A stretch of 64,000 bases of DNA from Microcyclospora pomicola (GCA_002786065.1 NHNY01000020.1:62001-126000), one strand, 5' to 3'. Numbered from the stretch's first letter, positions 10,136-21,168 are shown. The notes: generated by a model not told the origin, from the letters alone. Numbers and translations: made by a program.

Positions 10136-10542
10136 AGACACAAGGACCTGGTGGAGGTGCAGGTATGTGGTAGGGCTGCATTTGACATGGTTCTCAGGAG
10201 TGAGACCGGGGCTACCTAGGATGTCTTGTCGCGTCACGCTTTGTTTGTGCGGCGCGCGCGCTATAACATAGATATGTAGAACTCAGTAAACGAGGTATGC
10301 GTGCTTTGACTTTCATGGCCTGCGTTCGAGAATGTAGTACAGTTAGCGTACATGAGTCCAGCACGCGAGTGGGCAAGATCGGGGGGAGGTTAATATAGGT
10401 TGAACGTCCATAGGGAAATCGAGCATCTGTTTGCACATAGTGTATCTTATGGATACAGCGCCCTATTAACGCCTGGAACGCCCCAATCCCATTTCTGACA
10501 TCCCGAACAACAAATTGCGAATCATCATGTTCAACCAAAGCC
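10136..10542. other. Intergenic stretch, convergent 3' ends
   Basis: 3' flanks of the tau55-like gene and of NOP1. I see nothing else. Confidence 0.4.
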
Positions 10543-11635
10543 TCATCCTGAACGTTGGTACACACCCACGACCATGGCGTGATCTCTCTCGAAAGGCTCC
10601 AACGTCAGCTGCTCCTTGGGCTTGATGCGCTCCTCCCGCAGCTTCGTCACTTCTCTTGCGAACACAGCCTCGGGTGCCGCAGTGGAGTCGATACAGTTGG
10701 CTTTGATCGAGACAACGATACCACCGCCAACCTTGAGGAATTGATGTGCGTTCAGACCAACGATACGTGCCTGATCAGGTTGGGCAACGTCGGCGAAAAT
10801 GCAGTCCACCATGCTGACGAGCATGCGGTACTTCAAGGGGTGACGAGCATCCTCAATGATGGGAATGACGTTGGTTCGGTGGGTGGCCATGTTGATCAAA
10901 TCACGTCCGGATCGGTGGGAGAACTCGACTGCGAAGACAGTACCAGTTGGGCCAACGATGTCAGCAACGTGGGAAACAGATGTTCCAGAAGCCGCGCCGA
11001 GGTAGAGCACCTTGCTGCCAGGTTTCATATGGATATCCTCCAAACCACCGAGAATACCAGCGGCCAACTTGGATCGGAAGGGGTTCCACACACGGTATTC
11101 GGTCTTGGTCGCAATCGGAGCATCGCCATTGCTTGCGTCGCCTGTCACTTGAGAGGGGGTATCGATGGAAATGCGCTTTTCGCCGTAAACAGCCTCGCCG
11201 GGGGTCAAGTTCTTGGTGACCAAGAGATCTTCCTTTCCACGTGCGACGAACACACCGGGATGTCTGTGGGGTTCCTGTGGAGTCCAATGTTAGACATTAG
11301 ATCGGCAATCTGGTGTCTCAAAGCACATACGATCACCACTCGCTGTCCACCCTTTGCGCCAGGTCCACCGCGACCTCCCCGTGCGCCGCCTCGAGGAGCG
11401 CCTCGGCCACCTCGTGGTGCACCACGACCTCCACCGCGCGAGGCGCCGCGGCCACCTCTGTCGCCGAAACCACCTGTACGACAATCGTCAGCTATGCAAT
11501 GCGGGAGAGCTTGTTCGGATGTGTACCTCTTCCACCACGAGCACCACCCCGTCCGCGGTCTCCGCCACCACGACCGCCACCTCGTCCACCTCTATCGCCG
11601 CCAAAGCCGCCACGACCTCTTGGAGTAAACGCCAT
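10543..11635 (-). CDS. NOP1: Fibrillarin, box C/D snoRNP 2'-O-methyltransferase
   Basis: Three exons: 11527-11635, 11331-11473 and 10543-11274. The introns are 53 and 56 bp with GT..AG ends, and the product is 327 residues. Exons 1 and 2 encode the Gly/Arg-rich domain ([17 protein letters not shown], then RGG and RGAPRGG repeats), which runs into GGQRVVI. Exon 3 opens [16 protein letters not shown], the conserved start of the methyltransferase part. The SAM-binding fold shows [29 protein letters not shown], the IIEDARHP motif and [11 protein letters not shown]. Fibrillarin methylates rRNA guided by C/D snoRNAs in the nucleolus. The GC-rich repeat exons also keep long antisense frames open, and these are artefacts. 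It is divergent from RPL17 across only 245 bp. Confidence 0.97.
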
Positions 11636-11880
11636 TGTATGTTCTGATTGATATGAAGTTGGCTGTGGATATGTGCCTGTATCGGATCTGCATGAAGCTC
11701 GTCTCTAAAATTTCTCGAATGCAAGCTCGCTAGCGTCGGCTGACCTGCCCTACTCTGCACAATCCGCGCCCACAACGCCAAGGCCAACAAATCTCGAACC
11801 TCAAAGTTCGACATATCGAGAAGTTCGGAAGAGAACAACGAGGACGTCCACTCGCAATATCGACAACCAGCACCGTCAAT
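11636..11880. promoter_or_regulatory. Compact divergent promoter of NOP1 and RPL17
   Basis: 245 bp separate the ATGs of fibrillarin and uL22. Such a short shared region makes co-regulation of a ribosomal protein and a rRNA-modification enzyme likely. I could not assign a named motif. Confidence 0.5.
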
Positions 11881-12650
11881 ATGGTAGGGAGAACCTTCAC
11901 ATGCACCACGAAATCATGGAATGCGCATTTCTGACTCACGATTCTGCACACAGGTCCGCTACGCCAACCAAGAACTCGAGCCTGCGAAGTCCGCTCGCGC
12001 GCGCGGCTCCTACCTCCGTGTATCCTTCAAGAACACCCGCGAGACCGCTCAAGCCATCAATGGCTGGAAGCTCACCCGCGCCGTGCGCTTCCTCGAGAAC
12101 GTGCAGGAGCACAAAGAGGCAGTGCCGATGAGGAGATATGCTGGGAGCACTGGCCGTACCGCCCAAGGTACGTAGGCACACCAGCGAGTGATGCGCAAAG
12201 CCAGCTGCGAGGATGCATACGGGGACCATGATAGCTGATATACGATGGTGTAGGCAAGCAATTCGGCGTGTCCAAGGCCCGCTGGCCCGTCAAGAGCGCC
12301 GAGTTCCTCCTCTCGCTGCTCAAGAACGCCGAGGCCAACGCCGACACCAAGGGCCTCGATACCTCCAACTTGATCGTCAAGCACATCCAGGTCAACCAGG
12401 CTCCGAAGCAGCGCCGCCGCACTTACCGTGCTCACGGTCGTATCAACCCATACAGTATGTCACGTATTTCCGCTACTCGAGATCCTGGACTAACTCGTCC
12501 ATAGTGTCTAACCCTTGCCACATCGAGCTGATCCTCACCGAGGCCGAGGAGACCGTGGCGAAGTCAGACGAGGTCGCTGATCGCAAGACTTTGCACCTCT
12601 CGTCGAGACAACGCGCACAGAGGACCCGCAAGGCTATTGCCGCGGCATAA
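11881..12650 (+). CDS. RPL17: 60S ribosomal protein L17 (uL22)
   Basis: Four exons: 11881-11883, 11954-12167, 12254-12454 and 12505-12650. The joined frame gives 187 residues, normal for uL22. Exon 1 is only the ATG, followed at once by the GTAGGG donor, and exon 2 begins [21 protein letters not shown]. Further hallmarks are [32 protein letters not shown] across intron 2, and [22 protein letters not shown] across intron 3 (branch CTAAC at 12490). The protein lines the exit tunnel of the large subunit. Early short exons are common in fungal ribosomal protein genes. Confidence 0.96.
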
Positions 12651-13032
12651 ACGCTCGTTGTGCTTGATAAAGGTCATTGCCTGAGAGTCTGGCGTTGTGG
12701 TTGCCACGAGTGATGCTTACATGGCGGGTATGATCCAGAACGGACGCCCATGGGTTCTTTTAGCAAGACATTAGCAGCTCAAATGCAATCTACTGCTTCA
12801 GCTCTGAGAGTCTGGTTTAACCGTTTCTGTGATTCTCGCAAGTGATTTAACATACTTCACGCATGATGACGCTCTTCATTGTGGTCGAAGTCATTTCCAA
12901 TTCATTTCATGCAGTCACTGCTGTGGAGTAGAGATTAAAAGTACAATTGGGTCATAATCGCTTGAACGCCATGCCAAAAGAAGTCCTCACGCGTTTCCAC
13001 GAACCTGTGCAATGTGATCACACCATGCCTCC
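12651..13032. other. Intergenic stretch, convergent 3' ends
   Basis: 3' flanks of RPL17 and of the CDF transporter gene. An ATGATGA at about 12863 recalls a snoRNA C box, but no matching D box or stem was found. Confidence 0.4.
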
Positions 13033-14540
13033 TCACAATTCCTTCTTCGTGAAGTGTTCGGGCACATGCGAAGTTTCGTAGTCGACATGGACGTAACATC
13101 GCTCCACATCCGGGAGGCTCTCAAGCTTCATCTGCAGCTCCTCGGCGACGTCGTGCGTCTCCTGCAACGTCCGCTCCCGCTCCATGACGATGTCCACCTC
13201 CACGATCAGGCGAGGGCCGCTGTGCCACGCGCGGACCGTGTCGAGCGAGGTGATCAGTGCGCTGTGGGTCATGGAGATGTACGTCACGTGCTGCAGGAAG
13301 GAAGTGTCCGCGCACACTCCGATGAGGAGCTGGAATTCGCTGTACGCGGTGCGCATCCAGAGGAATGAGATGAGGACGGAGAGAATGATGGCGCCCATGG
13401 GATCGATCCACCATCTGATCTCGCGTTAGCGACCTACGTGCCAAGCACGGGACGAATGTGGGACTTACCGGAGTTTACTACCTCCAACACTAGTTAAGAT
13501 ACCAAAACCATTGATGAACAGATCGTTGCGGTGATCCTCCCACAGAATACGGATCTGGCTGTACTTGTTGCGAAGTGCCCAGCAGTACATGAATAGACCA
13601 AGCTTGGTGCAGAAAGCGATCGCCACTGCGATGACGGAGGGTAGATGGAAGGTGCCAAGGTCACCACCTTGGTGGGTCTCCGCGAGTTCTCGTGCTGAGA
13701 CGACGATAAGAATGAAGGATACTGCCGTCATTAAGAAGCAGAAGGCAATGTTGCCAGCCGTCTCGATGCGTGCTTTTCCCGAGGGGAAGCGGCGTGCATC
13801 GACACGGTTGACAGCTCGATTACACAGGATGAGAGTCAGGTTGCTGCGAATGAGTTGTCAGTACACTTCAAGACCGTAGCACCATCATCGGCAACGAACC
13901 TGCAGGGATCGAAGATGGCATCGGCCATGGTAGTGAACAGTGAGAGCGAGCCCGACGACACCGCACCATAGATCTGCAGCACGGCGAGGAGGATGTTGGC
14001 GATGAAACTGCCGGTGACGGCTATCTTATACTGCAAGGCGTCCGCACCCTGCTCGTCCTTTGCATCCTGCACATGCTGGTCCACGGGCTTGAGTAAGCGC
14101 TCGATGTTCTCGTTCTGCGCCTCGTAGAAGCCCGTCAGCTTCTTCGCCCTCCACACGTCCTTGGGCTTGCCCACGCAGCCCGCTCGCTTCTTCCCGACAT
14201 TCGCTGTGATGGTGTCCAGCTGCTCGCCCGTCTTCAACCCATGGCGCAGACTATACGGATCATTGGCGTCAGTGTAGGTAGGCAGGGAGACGTTCCGTTC
14301 GAGGTCGTTCACTTCGTCGCTAGCGTTGCGTTGGTAGCCTGGTCGCTGTCGCGCCGGGTCGGTCACGTCGACATCTTCGTAAGAGCTCGTTTGTGCCGGT
14401 TGCTTGGCTACGACTGGGCTTGGTGATGGACTGAGTGGGAGGAAGTGGTGCGATGCTGCGGCGCGTTCCGGATGGGCGTGGAAGGGTGATGGGCGTAGCG
14501 TGATGGCGTGATGGAGGTCCGGGTCGCTGTGGCCGGTCAT
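13033..14540 (-). CDS. Cation diffusion facilitator (CDF) metal transporter
   Basis: Three exons: 13900-14540, 13469-13843 and 13033-13414 (introns 56 and 54 bp), giving 465 residues. The N-terminal 120 or so residues are disordered. The transporter core begins near 170 with FIANILLAVLQIYGAVSSGSLSLFTTMADAIFD, whose Asp in the ADAIFD context matches the metal-site helix of CDF proteins. The next segment is the family signature DPCSNLTLILCNRAVNRVDARRFPSGKARIE, read across intron 1, and then EDHRND-type residues of TM5. The C-terminal cytosolic domain has a ferredoxin-like fold (IVEVDIVMER..HVDYE). CDF proteins export Zn, Mn or Fe from the cytosol by proton exchange. The fungal subgroup with this long N-terminus is often annotated as Mn or Fe type. 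The metal and membrane cannot be fixed from sequence alone. Confidence 0.9.
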
Positions 14541-15353
14541 GTTCGTGGTCGGTATGGATGAGATAGACAGCGAAGTAATCTCGGCGTGGACGATGAATGC
14601 TACATGTACGAGCAGAGTTGCTGTGGGGGAATCGATGGCTTACGGGCAGTCGTGAGCGTTCTCAGGTCATCCGGGCAAGTCCACTGGGCCCATGTCCAGG
14701 ACGGCGCTGCTTGGAACTCGGCCCAGGGTGGCGCCAAGCATGATCATCGTCGGCATTAATAATAGAGACATTGCATGCAGGGTCGAATCAAATGGCAGCT
14801 CGTCAGCATTGGATCCAATATTCAACTCCGACAGAAAGTTTATGACTTGGCAGGAATATAATCTGGGATGAGGTTGTGGTTGGGTTTCTGCAAACATCAC
14901 GGGCATTATTACGCAAGAAATGTCTCCGGCTGGAGCTAGTATGTGGATTTTGCCCGAGATTTACCGCTATCTACGAGTCAAACGTTTCAGATTGATCATG
15001 AAGACCCAGAGCCAGGGAAAGATGTCGGCCAGCCGCTGTTGTGTAAAGCGTGGATGTAATTGATGCACATCGGCGAGGTCAGATTTCTGACCTACAAGCT
15101 TTCACCAAGCTTGTGCTAAGACAGCGCAGACGAACGCCCCACCAGCAATCTAGAACGATACGTGACGCAGAGACGAGTCTGATGAGGGGAAGCTCACCAG
15201 CTTATAAGTACAATCTGCACACTAAACCGAACTACGAAAGTGGGGGATATGTAAAGTCAAGCATTACCAAACTCAGTCTCCATCACAGACTGGCCGAAGC
15301 ACCGGTGTCGGTCTGATACCAATGCCTTGGCTAATAAGCAATCCAACCTATGC
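14541..15353. other. Promoter region of the CDF gene and 3' flank of the SDR gene
   Basis: No supported gene. The open frame at 15050-15316 has no recognisable feature. Confidence 0.4.
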
Positions 15354-16289
15354 TCAAGCCTCTGGCCAGCCTGGCGCACCATGCTCCGCCAACTCCTTGT
15401 TGGTCCAGTCCCACAGGTCGTCAGCTAGTTTCTGATCACCAGCATTCTTGCTTTGCGTGCTGCTGTCCTTGCCTACGGGCGCATAATTGCCGCCATTCTT
15501 CACCCCTTTTGCCGTCGCCGCCCATAGCAGACCTTTGGCACCCTCCTCGTTCGTCACGCCGGTCAACCACACAATCGGCGCGAACAAGGTGAAGACGATC
15601 TTTGACGAAGCGGTTTTACCCCAGATGTCGGACTTGACGGTGCCCGGATGGATGCTGGTGGAAGTGATCTTCGGGTACAGTTGCGCAAGTTTGTTGGCGA
15701 ACAGCAGATTGGCGAGCTTGGATTGTCCGTATCGGTGCATGGAAAACGATGGGAAAACCGGGTTCTTCAGATGCTCAAAGTTGATGCCTCCAGGCGCAAG
15801 TTGGTGAGCAGCGACGGAAGAAGTAACCACGATCCGTGCGTCTGCGCTTAGATCCTCACGCACAGTCTGCAGCATCTTCGGGAGCACGAGTTGCAGGAAG
15901 AGTGCGTGGCCCATGTGGTTGATCCCGAAGTGCGCTTCATAGCCCTCCTTCGATAAGCCAGGCGCCACAGCGGCTACACCAGCATTGAGGAAGGCAATAT
16001 CAAGTCGACTGGCCTCCTGGTTGAACGTGGCGGCGCACTTCTTGACACTGTCAAATGAGTTGAGATCAAGTTCCAGGATCTCGATTCTAGCCTCAGGAAA
16101 TTGCTCAAGGGCCTTCTTGACGGTCTCTTCGGCCGCGTTGATCCGACGAGCACATAGGTAGATGGTCTTGGGGTTGTGCGGTGCTAGAGCGCGGACTGTC
16201 GCAGCGCCTATGCCTGCATTGCCGCCGGTGACAATGATGACTTTGCCGCTGAGGTCGCCAATATCTGTTGCCGGGTTAAACTTGACCAT
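15354..16289 (-). CDS. Short-chain dehydrogenase/reductase
   Basis: Single exon, 311 residues, classical SDR of the retinol dehydrogenase/WWOX-like group. Rossmann motif TGGNAGIG near 21-28, cofactor segment ARRINAAEE, LDLNSFDSV, NAG at about 102, catalytic Ser in VTSSVA, and the YxxxK pair in RYGQSKLAN near 187-191. The PGTVKSDIW loop follows. The arginines after the second strand (CARR) suggest NADP(H). It oxidises or reduces an alcohol/ketone substrate that cannot be predicted. There is no signal peptide, so it is probably cytosolic or ER-associated. The 5' region opens to a long intergenic stretch shared with the sedolisin 3' end. Confidence 0.9.
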   Translation of the reverse strand: MVKFNPATDIGDLSGKVIIVTGGNAGIGAATVRALAPHNPKTIYLCARRINAAEETVKKALEQFPEARIEILELDLNSFDSVKKCAATFNQEASRLDIAFLNAGVAAVAPGLSKEGYEAHFGINHMGHALFLQLVLPKMLQTVREDLSADARIVVTSSVAAHQLAPGGINFEHLKNPVFPSFSMHRYGQSKLANLLFANKLAQLYPKITSTSIHPGTVKSDIWGKTASSKIVFTLFAPIVWLTGVTNEEGAKGLLWAATAKGVKNGGNYAPVGKDSSTQSKNAGDQKLADDLWDWTNKELAEHGAPGWPEA

Positions 16290-17224
16290 GCTTGTAATGC
16301 TTCACTGACGGAGGTGGTAGTAAGAGGCCGGGATAGGTAAATGTCGGGGTTGACGTCTAGCAGAGAAGCAGTAGAGAGTACGGGTCAGTACCATAGGGCT
16401 ATATACATATTCGTAGATGTGTCGTGATACTGTACGCATCAATTAGTTATCAATCAAACCTGGAGTTTCGCCGACGGCAACGGCGTTTCTACCTTGATCC
16501 GGCGACTTTGGTCGATGATTGTCTCGGATCGATGATTACCCTATGCATGAGATACCGATCGTCGCTTAGCACTGATACGATCATACGAAGTTATGCATCC
16601 CTTCACCATAGATAGGGCTACACATGCCGCTGCTGACGGAATTACATCCCTCCTGTGTCAAATGGCTGAGGTTCAAGCTTCGTAAGCTCTGAGTTGGACA
16701 CTTCTTGCACGTTCGACTCAGCTCATGTGCACATGTTGATGTGCGTCGTAAGCGCCTTGGTCTCGTCTTTCGAGCCGTGATTGCGACATTCGGCCGTAAG
16801 GTAAAGTATCCATACATCAATCGCCATCGTCCTTGAGAGTCATCATCGCACAAGGAACGTATCGCGGGCAGTAGATATGTACACGTGGTAGAAGAGGCTG
16901 TTCTCATCGACTGCGAGACTGCAGCGCCAGCAGAAGTCCCAATCAGTCTGAGCTCCGGCGACTTCTCCGCAATCTCGCTTATGCCAGCCATGATCGGGGT
17001 GCGTCATCCATGACTTCGACATGACAAGCGACGAGCTGCGGCCGTGGATACTGTGTCTCGTGATGCCGTGTCCTCTAAGCTTCGGGCATGATTGCTGCCA
17101 CGAAACAACAGATCCTCTAGCATGGTACGAATCGGACAGACACACGTCTTGCATACATCCAACGAGATATGAGATGCAAGACTGAAGGATCGTGAGCGGG
17201 TCTTCAACTGGATCAAAATACATA
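16290..17224. other. Intergenic stretch between SDR and sedolisin genes
   Basis: It should contain the SDR promoter and the 3' UTR of the sedolisin gene. Open frames at 16581-16991 and 16843-17223 show no domain or conserved pattern. Confidence 0.4.
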
Positions 17225-18976
17225 TCAACAAAGGACTGCCTTCAGCTTCGCAAAATCTGGTTCACCCAATCCTGTCGCTGCATCCCAGCCTTTCAAAGCT
17301 TCCCAGCCTGGCTCGAAGTCGTTCCCGTCGGCACAACCATTGCTCTGACTGTCGTCTGCGATGTCTTTGAACACAGCCTTTGTGCCTTTGGCGTACAGCA
17401 ACGGATTGAGAAATCCAAGAGCAGGCTTCTTTGCTCGGAGGCGCAGATCATTGATCAGAACGATCATCGCGGCAAACACAGGTGCTGAGGCGCTGGTTCC
17501 ATCATGCACGCCGGGAAACCCTCCAGTGAGCGTGAGGTAGTCATCCCCTAGAAGGCTGACATCAGGCACCCCACGACCAGTTGTGTTATAGTAGCCTTTG
17601 TGAGTGCCGTTAAGGTTCTTGATGTAAGACGCCACATGCGTCGCCTGCCAGGAAGGACGAGGAAAGTAATTGGACATGCCGCCCGAAGAGAATGAAGCCG
17701 CACCTCCAAATCCTGCAGTTGCTCCCACCGAAGTGTACCACGGGCAGCTTGACGGGAATGTTGGGATGAAGCGTTGCTTTCCGTTAGGCCCTTTGCATGA
17801 ATAGTCGCCTCCGCTACCAGCGGCGCCACCATCGCCTGACGCACCGATGACTGAGATTCCACGAGCCGCTGCTTGGGCGAAAAGATCGCAAACACGGCGA
17901 GCATATGTCGGAGGGACACTTTGTTCGTCGTCACTGTAGGATATCGACAGGACTTGAGGCGGATTCTTCTGGGCCAGGATATACTGTAGGAACTCCAGGT
18001 ACGGCTCATTTTGCGAGTTCGCGACCGTTCGATCGCCTGGTTGACTGAGTTGAGTACCTCTGCCACCAACAGAGTAGAATGTGACTGGTAGCGGACCAGT
18101 GAAGGACATGCTATAGTCAAGATCGAGCTCAGCTTCGACCGTCAACGAGCCTCCATCGGCCGGTGGCTTTGTCGTGCCCTTGTTGATCGAGACGACTTGG
18201 AAACCCTGTTGCAGCGCGTTCTTGACCGGACCATATTGTGACAGAAAGCTTTTCACATCCGTTTGATTGGGGAAGTTTTCCAGGAATCCGAGAATCCCCA
18301 GATGGCTACCGGAAGCATTGTCCTTCGGACGATGGTTGATATTGTACTGCTTCACCAGCTGGCTTGGGCATACACTGTTAGAGCAATTTGATGGACCAGT
18401 CGGGATATGTTGTCTTCGCTGGAGCCCGGATGACCGCAATCTCGAGGGACTGAAGAAGTGGATGGTGGGATGGATGAAGTCAATGTGTCCGCGTACATCG
18501 ACAGGTAAGCTGTAACTTTTTGTCCGCAGCACAGGCTCATCATCCAGGTAGGCATACGTCTGGAAGCGTGCATTCAGCAGGTCCTCGACGTCCGCGATCT
18601 TTGCTGTGAAGTCCACCCAGTCGCCACCGACCTCATAATTGTCAACGGCATTTTGCTCCAGCCACGTCACGACGGACGCGGAATGGTTGCTGAAATCTGG
18701 AAGCGCAGCGGCTAGTTCTTCTGCACTCAGATGCTGGCCATAAGTGGACGACAATGGATCGCTGACCTGCTCGGCGATCTTGAGATAATTCTGATGCTCT
18801 TGTGCGAGAGTAATGCGTAGCCGCAATACTTCAGAATCAGACACCTCGCCAGATTGCTTCCATCCATAGGGAAGAGTGTCGATCCGCTCGTGCTCGACGA
18901 GATGGAGCGAACGTGGTCGAATCACTCGGCCACAAACTGCGACAACGAAGAACGAGATACACAAGGCGGAACGCAT
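17225..18976 (-). CDS. Secreted tripeptidyl-peptidase, sedolisin family (S53)
   Basis: Single exon, 583 residues. Signal peptide 1-16 (MRSALCISFFVVAVCG), then a pro-kumamolisin domain (about 30-190) and the S53 catalytic domain (about 205-583). Catalytic residues are visible: the Glu/Asp pair in TVEAELDLD (about 279-285), the oxyanion Asp in GASGDGGAAG, and the nucleophile Ser of GTSASAP at about 495. A C-terminal calcium site, DIADDSQ followed by GWDAATGLGEP, is also typical. Fungal sedolisins are secreted, self-activate at acid pH and release tripeptides from protein N-termini. Several N-glycosylation sequons (NHS, NCS, NGT, NTT) fit secretion. It is divergent from a pepsin-like protease gene, which suggests a shared acid-proteolysis program. 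Confidence 0.93.
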   Translation of the reverse strand: MRSALCISFFVVAVCGRVIRPRSLHLVEHERIDTLPYGWKQSGEVSDSEVLRLRITLAQEHQNYLKIAEQVSDPLSSTYGQHLSAEELAAALPDFSNHSASVVTWLEQNAVDNYEVGGDWVDFTAKIADVEDLLNARFQTYAYLDDEPVLRTKSYSLPVDVRGHIDFIHPTIHFFSPSRLRSSGLQRRQHIPTGPSNCSNSVCPSQLVKQYNINHRPKDNASGSHLGILGFLENFPNQTDVKSFLSQYGPVKNALQQGFQVVSINKGTTKPPADGGSLTVEAELDLDYSMSFTGPLPVTFYSVGGRGTQLSQPGDRTVANSQNEPYLEFLQYILAQKNPPQVLSISYSDDEQSVPPTYARRVCDLFAQAAARGISVIGASGDGGAAGSGGDYSCKGPNGKQRFIPTFPSSCPWYTSVGATAGFGGAASFSSGGMSNYFPRPSWQATHVASYIKNLNGTHKGYYNTTGRGVPDVSLLGDDYLTLTGGFPGVHDGTSASAPVFAAMIVLINDLRLRAKKPALGFLNPLLYAKGTKAVFKDIADDSQSNGCADGNDFEPGWEALKGWDAATGLGEPDFAKLKAVLC

Positions 18977-19827
18977 GTTCGAAGTAATCCGATTGAATGA
19001 GACTTAGAACTCGCTTGGAAAGTAACGACGGGATCCGAGGCTGGGTGGACAATATATTCCATTTTGTCACGCCTCTTCTGCAACGGGCTCCGGCATGAAC
19101 CTTTCAACTAGACAAGCTGGCGATGTTACTTCATAGCCATCTTGGCACCTGAGCATTGAGATCGATGATGTCTCTGCGTGCTATTGTTGGACCATGAATC
19201 CACGAACCAAGGTAATACGAGGGTGCTAGCGGGGCCAATGCCTCAGTACGAGCTTGCTTGGCTTTTTTGCCATTGGAACTTCTACATCGCGTTACGAGCG
19301 TGCTTAAGCGGTACTATAGGGCGATGTCCATAATGATAGCGCAGTTGTAAAAATAGAGCATGAAGCTAATGGTGATTTGCAGCCCAGGTGATCCGCTCCG
19401 TCAAGTCTTGGATACGGTACGGTACACTCGCAACGGGCGGTGCGGGAACTGACGGGCTAGAAAAGAAGTGTCAATTATAGTCGTGTTCTAGACGGCTGAC
19501 CTAGCATAACGGATGTCCATTAATGGAACAGATGCTAGGTACCTGCATCATGATGATCTATTATTGCGATCAAATCTGCTGATGGACGCCAATATCTGGT
19601 CGCGGTCGTATACGGTATGCTAGGGTCCACAAGTCTTGTCGAGATCTGCTTGGCGACTGTTGCTCGTACACTTGAGCGGCCGTAAGTTCGAAAGCATTGA
19701 AACGTCGAAACAAAGGTATATCTTGACATAGCTCCTTGTTGGTATTGGAGGTCCGCAACCCAAGACTTCACAACAGCTTTCCAATTGCCTGAGTTCATCG
19801 AAGCTCATCACAAGAGCACTGTACCTC
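18977..19827. promoter_or_regulatory. Divergent promoter region of two secreted acid proteases
   Basis: 851 bp between the starts of the sedolisin and the aspartic protease. CTTGGC (the reverse of GCCAAG, the PacC pH-regulator consensus GCCARG) occurs at 19141-19146, 19257-19262 and 19649-19654. About one GCCARG match would be expected by chance in this length, so the excess is modest and PacC control is only a suggestion. Confidence 0.4.
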
Positions 19828-21168
19828 ATGGAGTCCTTACTACTCGCCCTCTTCGTCTCAACCGCGACAGCACTTCCTGCTGCGACTTGTCCTCCCGCAA
19901 TTCCTATCACATACAGTTACGGAGGGTACCCTAGAATCGAAGCAGACATAGCTTGGGGCACACCTGCGCAGAAGAGTATCTCGACGATATTCGACACTGG
20001 CTCTATCGGATTTTGGACGTATGGTCCGAATGCAACCATCAACGATGGCTCTCAATATCACTATACCGAGGGTTCATGCAACAAAAACGTAAAGTCCTTT
20101 TACAATTGGCCAAAGTCCAGTACACATTCCAAGATCAAGAATTTGAAGGTTGCAGATTCCTACGCTTATGGAGGCAACGGCAAGATTGTATCAGCTCCAT
20201 CGATCATCAATGACACGTTCAGCTTCGCTAACCCGCGGTGGCCGGCTATTACCAACAACGAAGTCGCGCTCGCGAACTTCACGTTGGTTACGCAACTTGA
20301 TGATAAGTGTGCTATTGCCGAGTCGACGTTCGACCACAGCATCTTGGGTCTTGCACCTTTCGGGGTTGGTGGATCACCCATCGCGGATATTGGTCCATCC
20401 TTCCGCAAGAATCTACTAGACCAGGGCAAGATCAGGTCCTCGTCTTTCTCCATGTGGATGGACAAGGCACCAAGCTCGGCTCTGGGCCAGTATCAAGGCA
20501 CTGCAATCTTTGGCGCTGTGCCGTCAAAGTCAAAGTACTCCGGCGACCTCGTCCGGTTGAAGACCAATCCACCTGAAGGGTCTTACATTGGCTATTATGT
20601 CTCTACGCCGGTACTTACCACGAAGTCCTTTGTTAAGGGTAAAGGAAGCACCAAAGCCACGACTATCAAGTCGATCGATACTTCCGTCAAGCAATGTCTC
20701 CTCGACTCGGGAACCGGCCAGGATCGCCTACCCTTCAGTCAAGACCAAGTCATCAGCGTGACCAAGGGCCTCATAGTTTATGACAATAACGCTCAGTTCC
20801 TTGCATGGAACGGCAGCTGCGCTTCGATCCCCGAGACTGCTACGCTCAACTTTACATTCACCGGCGCCACCGCCGGCAAGAAGGTCACCATTGCCGTACC
20901 GATCCGAAGCTATGCACGCGGCTTATACGACGATATCCCTGGCGTTGATACGAAGAAGGTGTGTGGACTGAGTTTGTCCCTCGACGAATATGGCGATTGT
21001 ACATTTGGCGCACCATTCTTCACGGCAGCTTTCGCCGTGTTCAACGATGGGAAGAAACAGGTGGCGCTTGCACAAGGTGGCGTGTCAAGTGGTTCTGCTG
21101 ATGGTCCGAGTGGGTTGGGTACGACCACACCCATCGTCGAAGGGCATGATGTTCCGGGCTCTGTCTGA
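19828..21168 (+). CDS. Secreted aspartic protease, pepsin family (A1)
   Basis: Single exon, 446 residues. Signal peptide 1-15 or so (MESLLLALFVSTATA). Two catalytic aspartates are visible: FDTGS (Asp about 56) and LLDSGTG (Asp about 293). Both are in the DTG/DSG context of pepsin-like enzymes, and WGTPAQ precedes the first. The propeptide is unusually short, since the catalytic domain starts only about 35 residues in. After the catalytic domain comes a Gly/Ser-rich tail (GGVSSGSADGPSGLG) with no strong GPI hydrophobic end, so I expect free secretion. Residues FWTYGPNATIND after the first site differ from classic pepsins (usually LWV) and place it in a divergent fungal group. Substrate is unknown. 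The divergent sedolisin partner implies joint extracellular protein breakdown. Confidence 0.9.
   Translation: MESLLLALFVSTATALPAATCPPAIPITYSYGGYPRIEADIAWGTPAQKSISTIFDTGSIGFWTYGPNATINDGSQYHYTEGSCNKNVKSFYNWPKSSTHSKIKNLKVADSYAYGGNGKIVSAPSIINDTFSFANPRWPAITNNEVALANFTLVTQLDDKCAIAESTFDHSILGLAPFGVGGSPIADIGPSFRKNLLDQGKIRSSSFSMWMDKAPSSALGQYQGTAIFGAVPSKSKYSGDLVRLKTNPPEGSYIGYYVSTPVLTTKSFVKGKGSTKATTIKSIDTSVKQCLLDSGTGQDRLPFSQDQVISVTKGLIVYDNNAQFLAWNGSCASIPETATLNFTFTGATAGKKVTIAVPIRSYARGLYDDIPGVDTKKVCGLSLSLDEYGDCTFGAPFFTAAFAVFNDGKKQVALAQGGVSSGSADGPSGLGTTTPIVEGHDVPGSV

Noticed and set aside
10555-11628. 357-codon plus-strand open frame antisense to fibrillarin
   Set aside because: It is a shadow of NOP1 and its GC-rich RGG exons; it crosses both introns and has no family features.
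12855-12940. Possible C/D snoRNA (ATGATGA near 12863)
   Set aside because: No CTGA D box at a suitable distance and no terminal stem.
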